64,000 nucleotides of DNA from VXYL01 sp965208525 (GTDB taxonomy: Bacteria > Pseudomonadota > Gammaproteobacteria > Pseudomonadales > Azotimanducaceae), in NCBI GenBank assembly GCA_965208525.1, contig OZ242340.1, positions 3,906,001 through 3,970,000 of the forward strand, given 5' to 3'. Positions 16,730-25,911 of the stretch are shown in pieces (position 1 is the stretch's first letter; each line of letters starts with the position of its first letter). The position numbers were made by a program, and so were the translations under genes. The notes beneath the pieces were generated by a model. That model saw only the letters and a program-made list of their open reading frames with translations, had not been told where the DNA came from and did not search any database.

Positions 16730-18991
16730 TTAGCCGCTGCGTTCACCATCCATCGCCGCGAGCACCTTCGGAGGCGACATGGGTAGCTCTCGCAGGCGCA
16801 AGCCCAAGGCATTGTGGATGGCGTTGGCCACCGCCGCCATCGGTGGTGCGATGGGGACTTCGCCGACGCCGCGCACGCCGAAGGGATGGGCGTCGTTGGG
16901 GACTTCCACCACTTCCGTTTCGATCATCGGCAGGTCGGAGGCGACCGGGATGCGGTAGTCGAGAAAACCGGGGTTCTCGAGCTGGCCGTTGTCGTCGTAG
17001 ATGTATTCCTCGTTCAAGGCCCAGCCGATGCCCTGGGCCACGCCGCCCTGGATCTGGCCTTCCACGTAGTCGGGGTGGATGGCACGGCCGGCGTCCTGCA
17101 CGGCGGTGTAGCGCACCACGTCCACCTTTCCGGTTTCGCGATCGACCGCCACGTCGCAGATGTGGGTGGCGAAGGCTGGCGCCGCGCCTTGGGCGTTCAC
17201 CGACACTTGCGCGACGATGGGGCCGCCGGTCTGGGATGCCTTGGCGGCCAGTTCCGCGAGCGACAGCGGCTCGAAGTCGCCGGCGTTGGCGCCGGCGGGA
17301 TGGGCTTGTCCATCCTGCCATTCCACGGCTTCTGGATCGATGTCCCAGAGGATCGCCGCACGCTCACGCAGGTGCTGCACCACAGCACGAGTCGCCTCCG
17401 TAACCGCAGTGCCGGACGCAAACGTCACCCGGCTGCCACCGGTGGTGGCGCTGTAGCCGATGCTGTTGGTGTCGCCCACCAACACACTCACGTCGCGGTA
17501 GTGGATGCCCAGGATCTCCGCGGCCATGTTCACCATGGACGCGCGCGAGCCGCCGATGTCCGGGTGTCCGGTGGTGATGGCGACGGTGCCGTCCTCGTTG
17601 ATGGCCACCTGCGCGCTCGACTCGCCGCCGACGTTGAACCAGAAGCCCGAGGCGATGCCCCGGCCACCGCCTTCCGGAACCGGGGCGGAGTAGTGCGGAT
17701 GTGCCTTGGCAGCCTCCAGCGTTTCCTGAAAGCCGATGCGACGGAAGGTTGGCCCGTAGGCAGCGCGCGTGCCTTCCTGCGCCGCGTTCTTCTCCCGCAG
17801 CGCGATCGGATCCATGCCCAGCGTCTCGGCCAGCTCGTCGATCACCGATTCAACGCCGAAAGCGGCAATGGGCGAGCCTGGAGCGCGGTAGGCGTTGCAC
17901 TTGGGCCGGTTCATCACGACGTCGTAGCCCACCACCGACACGTTGGGGATGTTGTAGGGCGCGAAGGCACAGTTGGAGGCCGCCCGCACCGGCGAGCCGG
18001 GGAACGCGCCAGCCTGAAAGCGGAAGGTGGCTTCGGCCGCGACGATGGTGCCGTCGCGCTTGGCACCGATACGCACGGTGTTGGAGGAGCCGGACGTAGG
18101 GCCCGTGGCACGGAAGACCTCTTCCCGGGTCATCACCATCTTCACCGGTGCCCCGCTCTTGCGGCTGAGCACATAGGCGAGCGGTTCGAGATAGACGATG
18201 GTCTTGCCGCCGAAGCCACCGCCGATTTCCGCCGGAATGGCGCGGATGTCGGAGAGCCGCGCGCCAGTCATCTTGGCGGTGGCGTTGCGCACCATGAAGT
18301 GGCCTTGGCTGGAGCTCCAGATGGTGGCTCTGCCGTCGCCGCCGACGCTGACCAGGCAAGCGTGGGGTTCGATGTAGCCCTGATGCACGGGCCGGGTGCG
18401 GAAGTTCCGCTCGACAACTACGTCGGCCTCGGCGAAGCCAGCATCCACGTCGCCCAGCGTGAAACCAGAACGGCTGGCGATGTTGCTCGGTGCGTCGGGA
18501 GGCGGCTCGATGCCGTCCGTGCGGAGGAAGTCGTGCAGCACCGGGGCGTCGGGCTTCATGGCGTCCTCAACGTCGATCACCCAGGGGAGCTCGTCGTATT
18601 CGACATCGATCAATTCGAGTGCCTCCGAGGCGGCCTGGGCGCTGGTGGCGGCCACCGCAGCCACGGCATGGCCGGCGTAGAGCGCCTTGTCGCGCGCCAT
18701 CACGTTGCGGCTGACGAAGCGCATGTCGGCCGGCCCCACCTGCACGGGCGTGTCCACGGGGAAGTCCACCAAGTCCGCACCGGTGATGACCGCTTTCACG
18801 CCGGCCAAAGCCTCGGCGCGGGAGGCGTCGATCGAGAGGATGCGGGCATGGGGATGCGGACTGCGAAGCACCTTGCCCCAGAGCATCCCGGGCTGGCTGA
18901 AGTCCGCGCCGAAGCGCGCCTTGCCGGTGACTTTCTCTTCACCGTCCGGGCGAATCGTGCGCTGCCCTACCCAGAGGTTTGCCTCTCCCAT
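16730..18991 (-). CDS. Xanthine dehydrogenase-family molybdopterin-binding subunit
   Basis: 753 residues from ATG 18991 (GGGGAG 7 bases upstream; a TTG at 19009 is in frame). The N-terminal aldehyde oxidase a/b hammerhead (VTGKARFGADF, VLRSPHPHARI) is followed by molybdenum-binding motifs, GGGFGGK near residue 262, RAPGSPIAAFGVESV and a C-terminal GVGEVPIAPPMAAVANAI containing the catalytic Glu position. The family oxidises aldehydes, purines or CO with FAD and 2Fe-2S partners. Neither partner gene is adjacent: downstream is a solute-binding protein on the other strand and upstream a dioxygenase. Confidence 0.9.
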   Translation of the reverse strand: MGEANLWVGQRTIRPDGEEKVTGKARFGADFSQPGMLWGKVLRSPHPHARILSIDASRAEALAGVKAVITGADLVDFPVDTPVQVGPADMRFVSRNVMARDKALYAGHAVAAVAATSAQAASEALELIDVEYDELPWVIDVEDAMKPDAPVLHDFLRTDGIEPPPDAPSNIASRSGFTLGDVDAGFAEADVVVERNFRTRPVHQGYIEPHACLVSVGGDGRATIWSSSQGHFMVRNATAKMTGARLSDIRAIPAEIGGGFGGKTIVYLEPLAYVLSRKSGAPVKMVMTREEVFRATGPTSGSSNTVRIGAKRDGTIVAAEATFRFQAGAFPGSPVRAASNCAFAPYNIPNVSVVGYDVVMNRPKCNAYRAPGSPIAAFGVESVIDELAETLGMDPIALREKNAAQEGTRAAYGPTFRRIGFQETLEAAKAHPHYSAPVPEGGGRGIASGFWFNVGGESSAQVAINEDGTVAITTGHPDIGGSRASMVNMAAEILGIHYRDVSVLVGDTNSIGYSATTGGSRVTFASGTAVTEATRAVVQHLRERAAILWDIDPEAVEWQDGQAHPAGANAGDFEPLSLAELAAKASQTGGPIVAQVSVNAQGAAPAFATHICDVAVDRETGKVDVVRYTAVQDAGRAIHPDYVEGQIQGGVAQGIGWALNEEYIYDDNGQLENPGFLDYRIPVASDLPMIETEVVEVPNDAHPFGVRGVGEVPIAPPMAAVANAIHNALGLRLRELPMSPPKVLAAMDGERSG

Positions 18992-19099
18992 CGTCCACTC
19001 CCCACTCAAATCCGATCAGATAGACGCGGCAACCATACCCGAAGCGCCCCAGCGAAGGTGTGGCGTTCCCAAGCGCAAGCGGCCGCCCCGACATCGGTC

Positions 19100-19921
19100 T
19101 CACTCATCCATGTACGCGCGATGGATAGGGGTCAGGTCGTCTTCGGACGGGCGGGGATTGACGCGCCAGCGCCCTGCCTCGCCGCGGCAGACGATGCCGT
19201 CACGGAGCACCCGTTCCGCTTTCGGCAACACGCCGCAGCTTGACGGGATGTAGCGGAAGGTCAGGCCGCAGCGCCGGCGGCTCGATCGGTTCGGTGCCGA
19301 ACCATGCACCAGCGTGCTGGTGTGCAGCGAGATCTGGCCGGCGCGCATGGTGTTGCTCACGGGCGCGCCAAAGCGTTCCGGAGCGGGAATCTCCTGCTGC
19401 AGTGCCACCTCGCCTTGGGCGCGGTGCCATTCGATAGGGCCGTGGCGATGGCTTCCGGGCAGGAATTGCATGGGCGCATTGGCTTCGTCCACATCGTCAA
19501 TGGCAAGCCAGGCGGTGACGGTCATGGTCGGGCGCACCGGCCAGTAGGTGGCGTCCTGATGCCACGGCACGCGCTTCGGGTCCTCAGGCACCTTGCAGAA
19601 GTAGTGGCTCGACCAGCAGATGATGTCGGGGCCGATGAGGTCTTCCACGTAGTCGAGAATGGTCGGATGCTGAGCCAGCTCCCAGATGCCCTTGCAGCGG
19701 TTGTGGTAGCCCATGATGGCGTAGGCGTTGCGACCGTCTCGCATGGCGCGCATCCGTTCGAGCAAGCCGTCGAAATAGGCACGACTCGCGTTCGCCTCGG
19801 CCGGGGAGAGGGCGTCGAGCGGGGCGATGTAGCCGCGCTCGTTGAAGCTCTGCACCTGCCGCCCGGAGAGGGCTTGCGCGTGTTCCGGATCGGCGGGAAA
19901 GAAGCGGATGTCGTCGTTCAT
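19100..19921 (-). CDS. Phytanoyl-CoA dioxygenase family protein (1)
   Basis: 273 residues from ATG 19921. Fe(II)-binding triad is visible as H121 and D123 (WHQDATYW) and H206 in LVHGSAPN; Arg residues shortly after can bind 2-oxoglutarate. Fe/2OG oxygenases of this family hydroxylate small carboxylates, quaternary amines or natural products; the substrate cannot be predicted. Divergent from the homocysteine methyltransferase gene with 137 bases between starts. Confidence 0.9.
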   Translation of the reverse strand: MNDDIRFFPADPEHAQALSGRQVQSFNERGYIAPLDALSPAEANASRAYFDGLLERMRAMRDGRNAYAIMGYHNRCKGIWELAQHPTILDYVEDLIGPDIICWSSHYFCKVPEDPKRVPWHQDATYWPVRPTMTVTAWLAIDDVDEANAPMQFLPGSHRHGPIEWHRAQGEVALQQEIPAPERFGAPVSNTMRAGQISLHTSTLVHGSAPNRSSRRRCGLTFRYIPSSCGVLPKAERVLRDGIVCRGEAGRWRVNPRPSEDDLTPIHRAYMDE

Positions 19922-20058
19922 GGCTCGCGGCGCAGAATACCGAAAGCCAACACAGTACCGAAGACCAGGCCCGATTGCCGAGCGCTGCTCTTCCGCTTGC
20001 CCCGGTTGTCCCGATTCCCCACACTTGCGCCGTCGTAGGGCGATGTGGAGCAAGTCAG

Positions 20059-20943
20059 ATGATCACGATTCTCGACGGCGGCATGGGTGGCGAAATCCAA
20101 CGGCGCGTGCCGGAGGCGGCGCACGGGCTTTGGTCCGCGACCGTCCTGATCGACAATCCGGACATGGTGACGGAGATTCACCGCGAGTACATCGCCGCCG
20201 GCGCCACCGTCATCATCACCAACACCTACTCCACGATTCCGAGCTATCTCGGCAAGGGCGGCCTCGCGCATCGCTACGTGGAGCTGACCGAGAAGGCCGC
20301 GCGCCTGGCGCGGGAAGTGGCTCCCGAAGGGGGTGGCGTTCTCGTGGCTGGTTCGCTGCCGCCGATGTCCGAGAGCTATCGCCCCGATCTGGTGCCAGAC
20401 CCGGAGGAGTCGATGCCGGTGTACCGCAACATGGTGCGGGCGATGGCGGATCACGTGGACCTGTTCCTGTGCGAGACGATGGCATCGGCCGAGGAGGCGC
20501 ACACGGCGGCCACGGCGGCGCTCGATGCGGGCGGCGGCAAGCCCGTGTACGTCTCGTGGACCTTAAGCGAGAATCCCGGCGCCGGCCTTCGCAGCGGCGA
20601 GAGCGTGACCGAGGCGCACCGTCGCCTCGACGGGCTCGCCATCGACGCTTTCCTGTTCAACTGCACCCACCCAGAGGCCATCGAAGTGGCTCTGGCCGAG
20701 CTGGCCCTACTCACGGACAAGCCGCTCGGCTGCTATCCGAACCGCCTCAATGCCGTGCCCGAGGGCTGGACGCTGGACAACGAGGTGGTCATGGGCGGGC
20801 GCAGGGACTTGCCCCGCGACCTCTACGTCGCAGCGATCATGCGCTGTATCGACGCCGGCGCCACCATCGTCGGCGGCTGCTGCGGCATCGGGCCAAAGGA
20901 CATTCAAGCCGTGCGGGAGCGACTCGACCGCAAGGCGGCGTGA
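20059..20943 (+). CDS. Homocysteine S-methyltransferase family protein
   Basis: 294 residues from ATG 20059. A single Zn-dependent methyltransferase barrel: start ILDGGMGGEIQRR, zinc ligands C202 (NCTHPEA) and C274-C275 (GGCCGIGP). Length fits MmuM/BHMT-type stand-alone enzymes that transfer a methyl group from S-methylmethionine or betaine-like donors to homocysteine. The donor is not evident. The gene is followed by a repeat and the acid-sugar-kinase-like gene. Confidence 0.9.
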   Translation: MITILDGGMGGEIQRRVPEAAHGLWSATVLIDNPDMVTEIHREYIAAGATVIITNTYSTIPSYLGKGGLAHRYVELTEKAARLAREVAPEGGGVLVAGSLPPMSESYRPDLVPDPEESMPVYRNMVRAMADHVDLFLCETMASAEEAHTAATAALDAGGGKPVYVSWTLSENPGAGLRSGESVTEAHRRLDGLAIDAFLFNCTHPEAIEVALAELALLTDKPLGCYPNRLNAVPEGWTLDNEVVMGGRRDLPRDLYVAAIMRCIDAGATIVGGCCGIGPKDIQAVRERLDRKAA

Positions 20944-20974
20944 CGCCAGATCGTTCCTGCATCGAGTTGCCTTG

Positions 20975-21007
20975 GAGCGGAAGGCGGCGTGCCTTCCCTC
21001 CGAGGCA
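20975..21007. repeat. Dispersed repeat, family E
   Basis: GCGGAAGGCGGCGTGCCTTCC followed by CTCCGAGGC: same core as copies at 28730-28759, 32006-32034 and 44792-44833. It lies just upstream of the next gene and argues against that gene's earlier GTG (20989), which falls inside the repeat. Confidence 0.65.
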
Positions 21008-21030
21008 GCGCCACAAGAAGGCCGACGAGC

Positions 21031-22080
21031 GTGAAACTCCCTTTGCTGGTGACGGCCGACGATCGTACCGGGGCGCTTGAAGTCGGTGGTGCAATTGCCG
21101 ATCTAGGCTTCGCGGTTCGGCTGGCGCGAACGCCCACACGCCAAGATGACTGTCTTCTGCTGGATGTCGCCTCTCGCCACGTCGACGGGGCGGAGGCTGG
21201 GCGCCTAGTTGCGGCCGCGCACGGCCATCCAGCTCGCCATCGATGCCACAAGATGGACTCGGGCCTGCGCGGCAACTGGGCACACGAGGTTGCAGCGCTG
21301 CTCGGTGTCGGGCATCGGGTTGGCGTGATTGCGAGCTATCCCGACGCCGGGCGGCGCTGTCGAGACGGCACGGTCTATATGCATGGCGTGCCCGTGGCGG
21401 AAGGGCCTCTCGGTCGCGACCCGCGCAACCCATTGCCTTCCAGTCGTCCGGCAGACTACCTCCGCGCTGCCGGATGTGGCGATGCGCTCCGGGACGGCGG
21501 CGTGGCGGTGCTCGATGCAGACGACAACGCAGAACTCAACACTGCCGCTCAGCGTTGCCACACCGAATCCCGGATCCCTGTGGGCGCGACCGGAGCTCTT
21601 GCCGCGTACGCCGCGCTCATCCGCAACCGGCCTCCGGCCGCGCCGCCAGTGCTGCCAAGGCCAGCCCTTGTGGTCTGCGGCAGCCTGCATCCGCTGAGCC
21701 GACGGCAAGTTGCCCGGCTGCCGGCCGCGCAATTCCGCACTTCGGAGGTGGACCTTGCGGAACAGGAACTGCGCCAAAGCAACGACGCGGTGCTCGCAAC
21801 TGCGGGCAGTACCGGCCCGATCGCGGACAGCGCCGCTGACGCAATGGCTAGCAGCGTCGCCACCAGCGTCCAGGAACTGCTGGCTCGAGGCGTCGTCCGC
21901 ACCCTCGTCATCTTGGGTGGCGACACGGCCGGCGCGATCCTTGGAAACCGATCCATGCATGTCGAGGGGTGTGTCGTCACGGGCGTTCCGGTGAGTCGGT
22001 TCGAGGACCACGACCTCAGCATCGTCACCAAGGGCGGCAGCATCGGCGACGAAAACACGCTCTGCCGCATCCTTGCTTAG
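21031..22080 (+). CDS. Four-carbon acid sugar kinase family protein (OtnK-like)
   Basis: 349 residues with a GTG start at 21031, chosen because the earlier in-frame GTG (20989) lies within a dispersed repeat. N-terminal domain has the DDRTGALEVGG motif and HKMDSGLRGNW (KxDSxLRGN signature); C-terminal domain has VVCGSLHP and GGDTAGAIL, matching the nucleotide-binding half. Known relatives phosphorylate four-carbon acid sugars such as erythronate or threonate. The usual partner aldolase or dehydrogenase genes are missing here, so the substrate is open. Confidence 0.85.
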   Translation: MKLPLLVTADDRTGALEVGGAIADLGFAVRLARTPTRQDDCLLLDVASRHVDGAEAGRLVAAAHGHPARHRCHKMDSGLRGNWAHEVAALLGVGHRVGVIASYPDAGRRCRDGTVYMHGVPVAEGPLGRDPRNPLPSSRPADYLRAAGCGDALRDGGVAVLDADDNAELNTAAQRCHTESRIPVGATGALAAYAALIRNRPPAAPPVLPRPALVVCGSLHPLSRRQVARLPAAQFRTSEVDLAEQELRQSNDAVLATAGSTGPIADSAADAMASSVATSVQELLARGVVRTLVILGGDTAGAILGNRSMHVEGCVVTGVPVSRFEDHDLSIVTKGGSIGDENTLCRILA

Positions 22081-22266
22081 GAAGCCTGGGAAATAGTAGT
22101 CGCCTGCGGCGACGCACGAACTCGGTTCCTCCCCTCGCCGGGTTCGTGCGTTGCTCCCTTTCCTTCCCCAACCGAATGCCCGTCACACGCGGCACAGAAT
22201 CGGGCACTATGCTGCTACCAACGAGCAAAGGTAGTGCAGCGACAGCAGCCCAATCGGCGCCACTAG

Positions 22267-24066
22267 ATGTCCGAAACAACCCAAGCAGCGACGTCCCCCC
22301 TGCGCCTACTGGGCGAGCGCGATCTGCGCGTGCTGGCGAGCGTGTTGCCGTTCCTGCTCGAGTTTCGCTTCCGCGTTGCCATATCCGTGGCGCTGCTGCT
22401 CGCATCCACCGGCGCCTCGCTGCTGGTGCCGTGGCTGCTGAAGCTAATCGTCGACAACCTCGACAAGACCCAAGTGGGGCCGACGCTGGCCGTGCCCATG
22501 GCATTGCTGGTCGCCTACGGTCTCGCCCGTTTCAGCATCACGGTGTTCGGCGAGTTGCGCAATGCCCTCTTCGGCACCGTGACGGTGCGCGCCATGCGCC
22601 GGGTCTCGCTCAAGGTGTTGGCGCATCTGCACGGCCTCGATCTCGAATACCACCTGTCGCGCCGCACCGGCGGCGTCTCCCGCGACCTCGACCGCGGCGT
22701 AAACGGCATCACGGACCTCATGCGGGTGCTCGTGTTCAGCATCTTCCCCACCTTCCTACAGATCGGCGGCATCACCGTGATCCTGCTCGCCAACTACGAC
22801 GCCACCTATGCCGTCATCGTCGCCGTCGCCGCTGCCGTCTTCATCGCTTTCACCGTGCGGGTCACCGAGTGGCGCACGCAGTTCATCCGCCGCTCCAACG
22901 ACGCCAACTCACGCGCCAACACCCGGGCCATTGACAGCCTCATCAACTACGAAACGGTCAAGTATTTCGGCAACGAGGAGCTCGAGCAGGACGCTTACGA
23001 TCAAGACCTCGCCGAATGGGAACGGTGGCGGGCGCGCAATCGCTATTCGCTCGCCTTCCTCAACTGCGGTCAGGCGCTGTTTGTCACGAGCGGCATGCTG
23101 GCGATGATGATTCTGGCCGCCGGCCAAGTCGTGGACGGGAGTATGACCTTGGGCGATCTCGTGCTCATCAATGCCTTCGCCATGCAGGTGTTCGCGCCCC
23201 TCAACGCCCTCGGCAGCGTCTATCGGCAACTGAAGCGGGCGCTCACCGATGTCGAGCGGATGGTGGACATCCTCGATCGAGGGTCGCAGGTGGTGGACGC
23301 ACCCGATGCGGTGCCCCTCGCCGCCGGCGACGCCCGCATCGAGTTCGACCGGGTGAGTTTCGCATACCATCCGGAACGGCCCATCCTGCGCGATGTGAGC
23401 TTTGTCGTGGCACCCGGCGAAAAGGTGGCCCTCGTGGGGCCAAGCGGCGCCGGCAAGTCCACGGTAGCGCGGCTGCTCTATCGCTTCTACGACGTGGACG
23501 CTGGCGAAGTGCGCATCAACGGCAGCAACATCGCCGGGCTCAAGCAGGACAGCCTGCGCGCCGGCATCGGCATGGTTCCGCAGGACACGGTGCTGTTCAA
23601 CGACACGCTGATGCACAACCTTCGCTATGGCCGCCCGGATGCGAGCGATGCGGAAGTCCGCGATGCGGCAAGGCTCGCCCATCTCGACGAGTTCATCGCG
23701 CACTTGCCGGCCGGCTACGCGACCACGGTGGGCGAACGTGGCCTCAAGCTCTCCGGCGGCGAGAAGCAGCGCATCGCCATCGCCCGCGCCATCCTCAAGC
23801 GTCCGGCGTTCATGCTGTTCGACGAAGCCACTTCGTCGCTCGACTCCGGCACCGAACAAGCCATCCTCGCAGCGCTCGAGGAGCTCGCCCGCAGCCGCAC
23901 CACCGTCGTCATCGCCCACCGCCTTTCCACCGTGCAGGACGCCGACCGCATCATCGTGCTCGACAAGGGCAAAGTGGTGGACCGCGGCACCCATGCGGAA
24001 CTGTTGGCCCGAGGCGGCCTCTATGCCGAACTGTGGGCCATGCAGCAGCGCGATCGAGCTGCCTAG
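22267..24066 (+). CDS. Atm1-type ABC exporter (permease fused to ATPase)
   Basis: 599 residues; an N-terminal six-helix ABC exporter domain is followed by an ATPase with Walker A GPSGAGKST (391-399), LSGGEKQR signature, FDEATSSLD Walker B and the switch His in IAHRLST. NYETVKYFGNE in the membrane domain is the hallmark of the Atm1/ABCB7/ABCB6 group, which exports glutathione-bound sulfur, iron-sulfur precursors or metal-glutathione complexes. It stands as a single gene followed by palindromes. Confidence 0.9.
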   Translation: MSETTQAATSPLRLLGERDLRVLASVLPFLLEFRFRVAISVALLLASTGASLLVPWLLKLIVDNLDKTQVGPTLAVPMALLVAYGLARFSITVFGELRNALFGTVTVRAMRRVSLKVLAHLHGLDLEYHLSRRTGGVSRDLDRGVNGITDLMRVLVFSIFPTFLQIGGITVILLANYDATYAVIVAVAAAVFIAFTVRVTEWRTQFIRRSNDANSRANTRAIDSLINYETVKYFGNEELEQDAYDQDLAEWERWRARNRYSLAFLNCGQALFVTSGMLAMMILAAGQVVDGSMTLGDLVLINAFAMQVFAPLNALGSVYRQLKRALTDVERMVDILDRGSQVVDAPDAVPLAAGDARIEFDRVSFAYHPERPILRDVSFVVAPGEKVALVGPSGAGKSTVARLLYRFYDVDAGEVRINGSNIAGLKQDSLRAGIGMVPQDTVLFNDTLMHNLRYGRPDASDAEVRDAARLAHLDEFIAHLPAGYATTVGERGLKLSGGEKQRIAIARAILKRPAFMLFDEATSSLDSGTEQAILAALEELARSRTTVVIAHRLSTVQDADRIIVLDKGKVVDRGTHAELLARGGLYAELWAMQQRDRAA

Positions 24067-24073
24067 GCTTGTC

Positions 24074-24178
24074 CGGCGCGCCCTGACGGGCGCGTTGGCA
24101 GTTCGCTTGCGCGAACTGCTGCGCTTCGACGAGTTCCTGGTGTCGAGTTGAAGACGGGCGGGGACAAGCCCCGCCCGT
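24074..24178 (+). terminator. Terminator-like palindromes after the Atm1-type gene
   Basis: A family D palindrome (GCGCGCCCTGACGGGCGCG, near 24076-24094) is followed by GCAGTTCGCTTGCGCGAACTGC and then a perfect hairpin ACGGGCGGGG-ACAAG-CCCCGCCCGT at 24154-24178. No T-tract. The gene upstream and the minus-strand gene downstream converge here, so it may stop both transcripts. The same hairpin sequence recurs in other intergenic spaces. Confidence 0.5.
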
Positions 24179-24208
24179 ACGCGTGCGGTGCCGAGTCTGT
24201 CCGTGCGG

Positions 24209-24808
24209 CTAGCGGCGCCGGTTGAGCGAGCGCTTGCCACTGCGGATGCGCTTGCGTTTGGTCTCCGCCTTCTTTTGCGCCCTGCGCTCCGAGCGGGCAT
24301 TGCGAATCACCTTGGCCGCCCGCTCTCGCATCTTGTCTCGGTGCCGCTGTTCCTTCTGCTCGTGACGTGCTTTCGAGCGCTCGGCACGCAGGTCGTCGTC
24401 GTCGTCCCGGTCGCCGTCTGGGTCGGAATCGGGCCACGGTGAGTCGCCCGTGCCGTTCCCGTCCGGCGCGTGCGGATTCGTGGGCAGCGGCAAGGCAAAG
24501 TGAAAATGGCCGGCCGGCATCGGCTTGCCACCGAAGAGCAGCGCCCCGTCTTGCGGGGCGACGGTGCGGCCGCGCGCAGGCGACGGCCGGGGCCCCCTCG
24601 ACGCGCCAGAGCCACGGCCCATGCGCATCCCGCCCGCCGCGTGCATGGCCTCGCCCAAGCGCTCCGCCTCCTGCGCGTCGATGCGGCGGCCATAGGCGAG
24701 CAGTTCACCCGTTTCGGGGTCGCGAACCTCCTGCCAATCCTCGCTGGGAGGCGAACCATCGCTACCAAACGGCGTGGGGATGGCGCCCAACGGCGTCTTC
24801 TTCGACAT
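24209..24808 (-). CDS. Hypothetical charged protein with basic C-terminal tail
   Basis: 199 residues from ATG 24808, preceded by AAGGAGAAG. No recognised family. The N-terminal third is ordinary (DWQEVRDPETGELLAYGRRI), the middle is Gly/Arg/Pro-rich, then an acidic run (DPDGDRDDDDD) is followed by a Lys/Arg/Glu-rich helical tail ending KRIRSGKRSLNRRR. No signal peptide or membrane segment. Such a tail suggests nucleic-acid or ribosome association, as inference only. Confidence 0.7.
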   Translation of the reverse strand: MSKKTPLGAIPTPFGSDGSPPSEDWQEVRDPETGELLAYGRRIDAQEAERLGEAMHAAGGMRMGRGSGASRGPRPSPARGRTVAPQDGALLFGGKPMPAGHFHFALPLPTNPHAPDGNGTGDSPWPDSDPDGDRDDDDDLRAERSKARHEQKEQRHRDKMRERAAKVIRNARSERRAQKKAETKRKRIRSGKRSLNRRR

Positions 24809-25042
24809 GATGCTTCTCCTTCGTGTTCGAGCGTCCGCAAGCGGACAAAAGTCGAAGGAGGAGCGTAGAAATGGGCGCGGACGGGGTATACCCGCCGACC
24901 GCCCCACGCTTCGTGCGTGATTCGCCCCACACTTGTAGGACATTGCTTACGGCGGGCACCCTTCTGGTAGGCGCACTATGCCGAGTGCATGGCGAGGTGC
25001 CCGGTCGGCCCTCGCCAACCTCCTCGAGAAGGGCCCGTGCAG

Positions 25043-25636
25043 TCAGCGCCAGCGCGGTGGGGAATCCCAGTTGAACGGTTCGATGCCGTCGTCGTTGATG
25101 AGCCAAACCGAGGCGGAGGCTTTGCCTTGGTCCAGCTCCAGAAAGCCGATCGTGCCGTATTGGGTGTCGTAGTTGTGCGGATAGATGGGGGAACCGGGGT
25201 TGACGCAGAAGACTCCCTCACATTCGCCGATGAACTCGGTGTGGGTGTCGCCGGAGACGATCACGTCGGGTTTGCGCTCGGGCCAAAAGCGCTCGATCCA
25301 GCGGGCGAGCGCGAAGTCGGGGTTGCTGGTTGCCTCCACCGGGATGTAGTGCGTGAGCCCCACCGTGAGCCCCTCGAGATCGTCGAAGGTCCATACGTAT
25401 TTCACGCGCTCGTCTTCCGGCTGGATGGGCCGTCCTCCGGAGCCGTCCTCGCCGTTGCCCCGGGCGCAGTAGATAGGGGCGATGCGCTCGAATTCGTCGA
25501 GCAACGCCAAGTCGTGCACATCGCCGCCGTGGAAGATGCAATCGACATCGGCGAATGCCTCGAACACCTGCGGCCAGAGCTCGGCGCGGGCTTCGGGGAT
25601 GTGGGTGTCGGCGACCAGACCAATCTTCATGGACAT
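25043..25636 (-). CDS. YfcE/MJ0936-type metallophosphoesterase
   Basis: 197 residues. The calcineurin-like motifs appear in order: D10-x-H12 (LVADTHIPEA), GGDVHD with D39, GNGED, and SGDTHTEF followed by NPGSPIYPHN. Relatives hydrolyse phosphodiesters with Mn2+ or Ni2+; the biological substrate is not known. ATG at 25636 follows GAGGAAC; an alternative ATG is 6 bases inside. Cytoplasmic, single gene. Confidence 0.85.
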   Translation of the reverse strand: MSMKIGLVADTHIPEARAELWPQVFEAFADVDCIFHGGDVHDLALLDEFERIAPIYCARGNGEDGSGGRPIQPEDERVKYVWTFDDLEGLTVGLTHYIPVEATSNPDFALARWIERFWPERKPDVIVSGDTHTEFIGECEGVFCVNPGSPIYPHNYDTQYGTIGFLELDQGKASASVWLINDDGIEPFNWDSPPRWR

Positions 25637-25771
25637 GGGAAGGGTTCCTCGTCGGCCTCGGAGCCGCGTCGTGAGCCACGACTGACCCGGGTCGAAGTTC
25701 GACAGGTTGCTCGGGCGTGCGTACCCTACGCGACCTTGTGAAGCGATGACAAGGCGCGTCCTAGGCGCTTT

Positions 25772-25809
25772 GCGTCGCAGAAAGCCACGCAGTTGGCTTT
25801 CTGCGACGC
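25772..25809. repeat. Perfect 15-bp hairpin, family B
   Basis: GCGTCGCAGAAAGCC and GGCTTTCTGCGACGC are exact inverted copies separated by 8 bases, between divergently placed genes. A decayed relative lies at 12337-12402. Between two start regions it is unlikely to be only a terminator. Confidence 0.75.
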
Positions 25810-25830
25810 GAGGTCACAGGTAGGTGAAGC

Positions 25831-25884
25831 CGTAGCTGCGAGCGAATGCGAGCCCGAAGGCCAGCAGTTCCTGCAGCGAACTGC
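25831..25884. repeat. Dispersed repeat, family C
   Basis: Begins CGTAGCTGCGAGCGAATGCG and ends in CAGTTC..GAACTG. Nearly identical to 42483-42536; its first 30 bases recur inverted at 47983-48012. Confidence 0.75.
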
Positions 25885-25911
25885 TTTTCGGAAATGGGGG
25901 AGAAGAGAGAC

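Noticed and set aside
16814..19243. An 809-codon open frame on the plus strand opposite the XDH subunit
   Set aside because: It is antisense to a strongly conserved protein; its translation is His/Gly/Arg-rich without motifs, as expected for GC-rich shadows.
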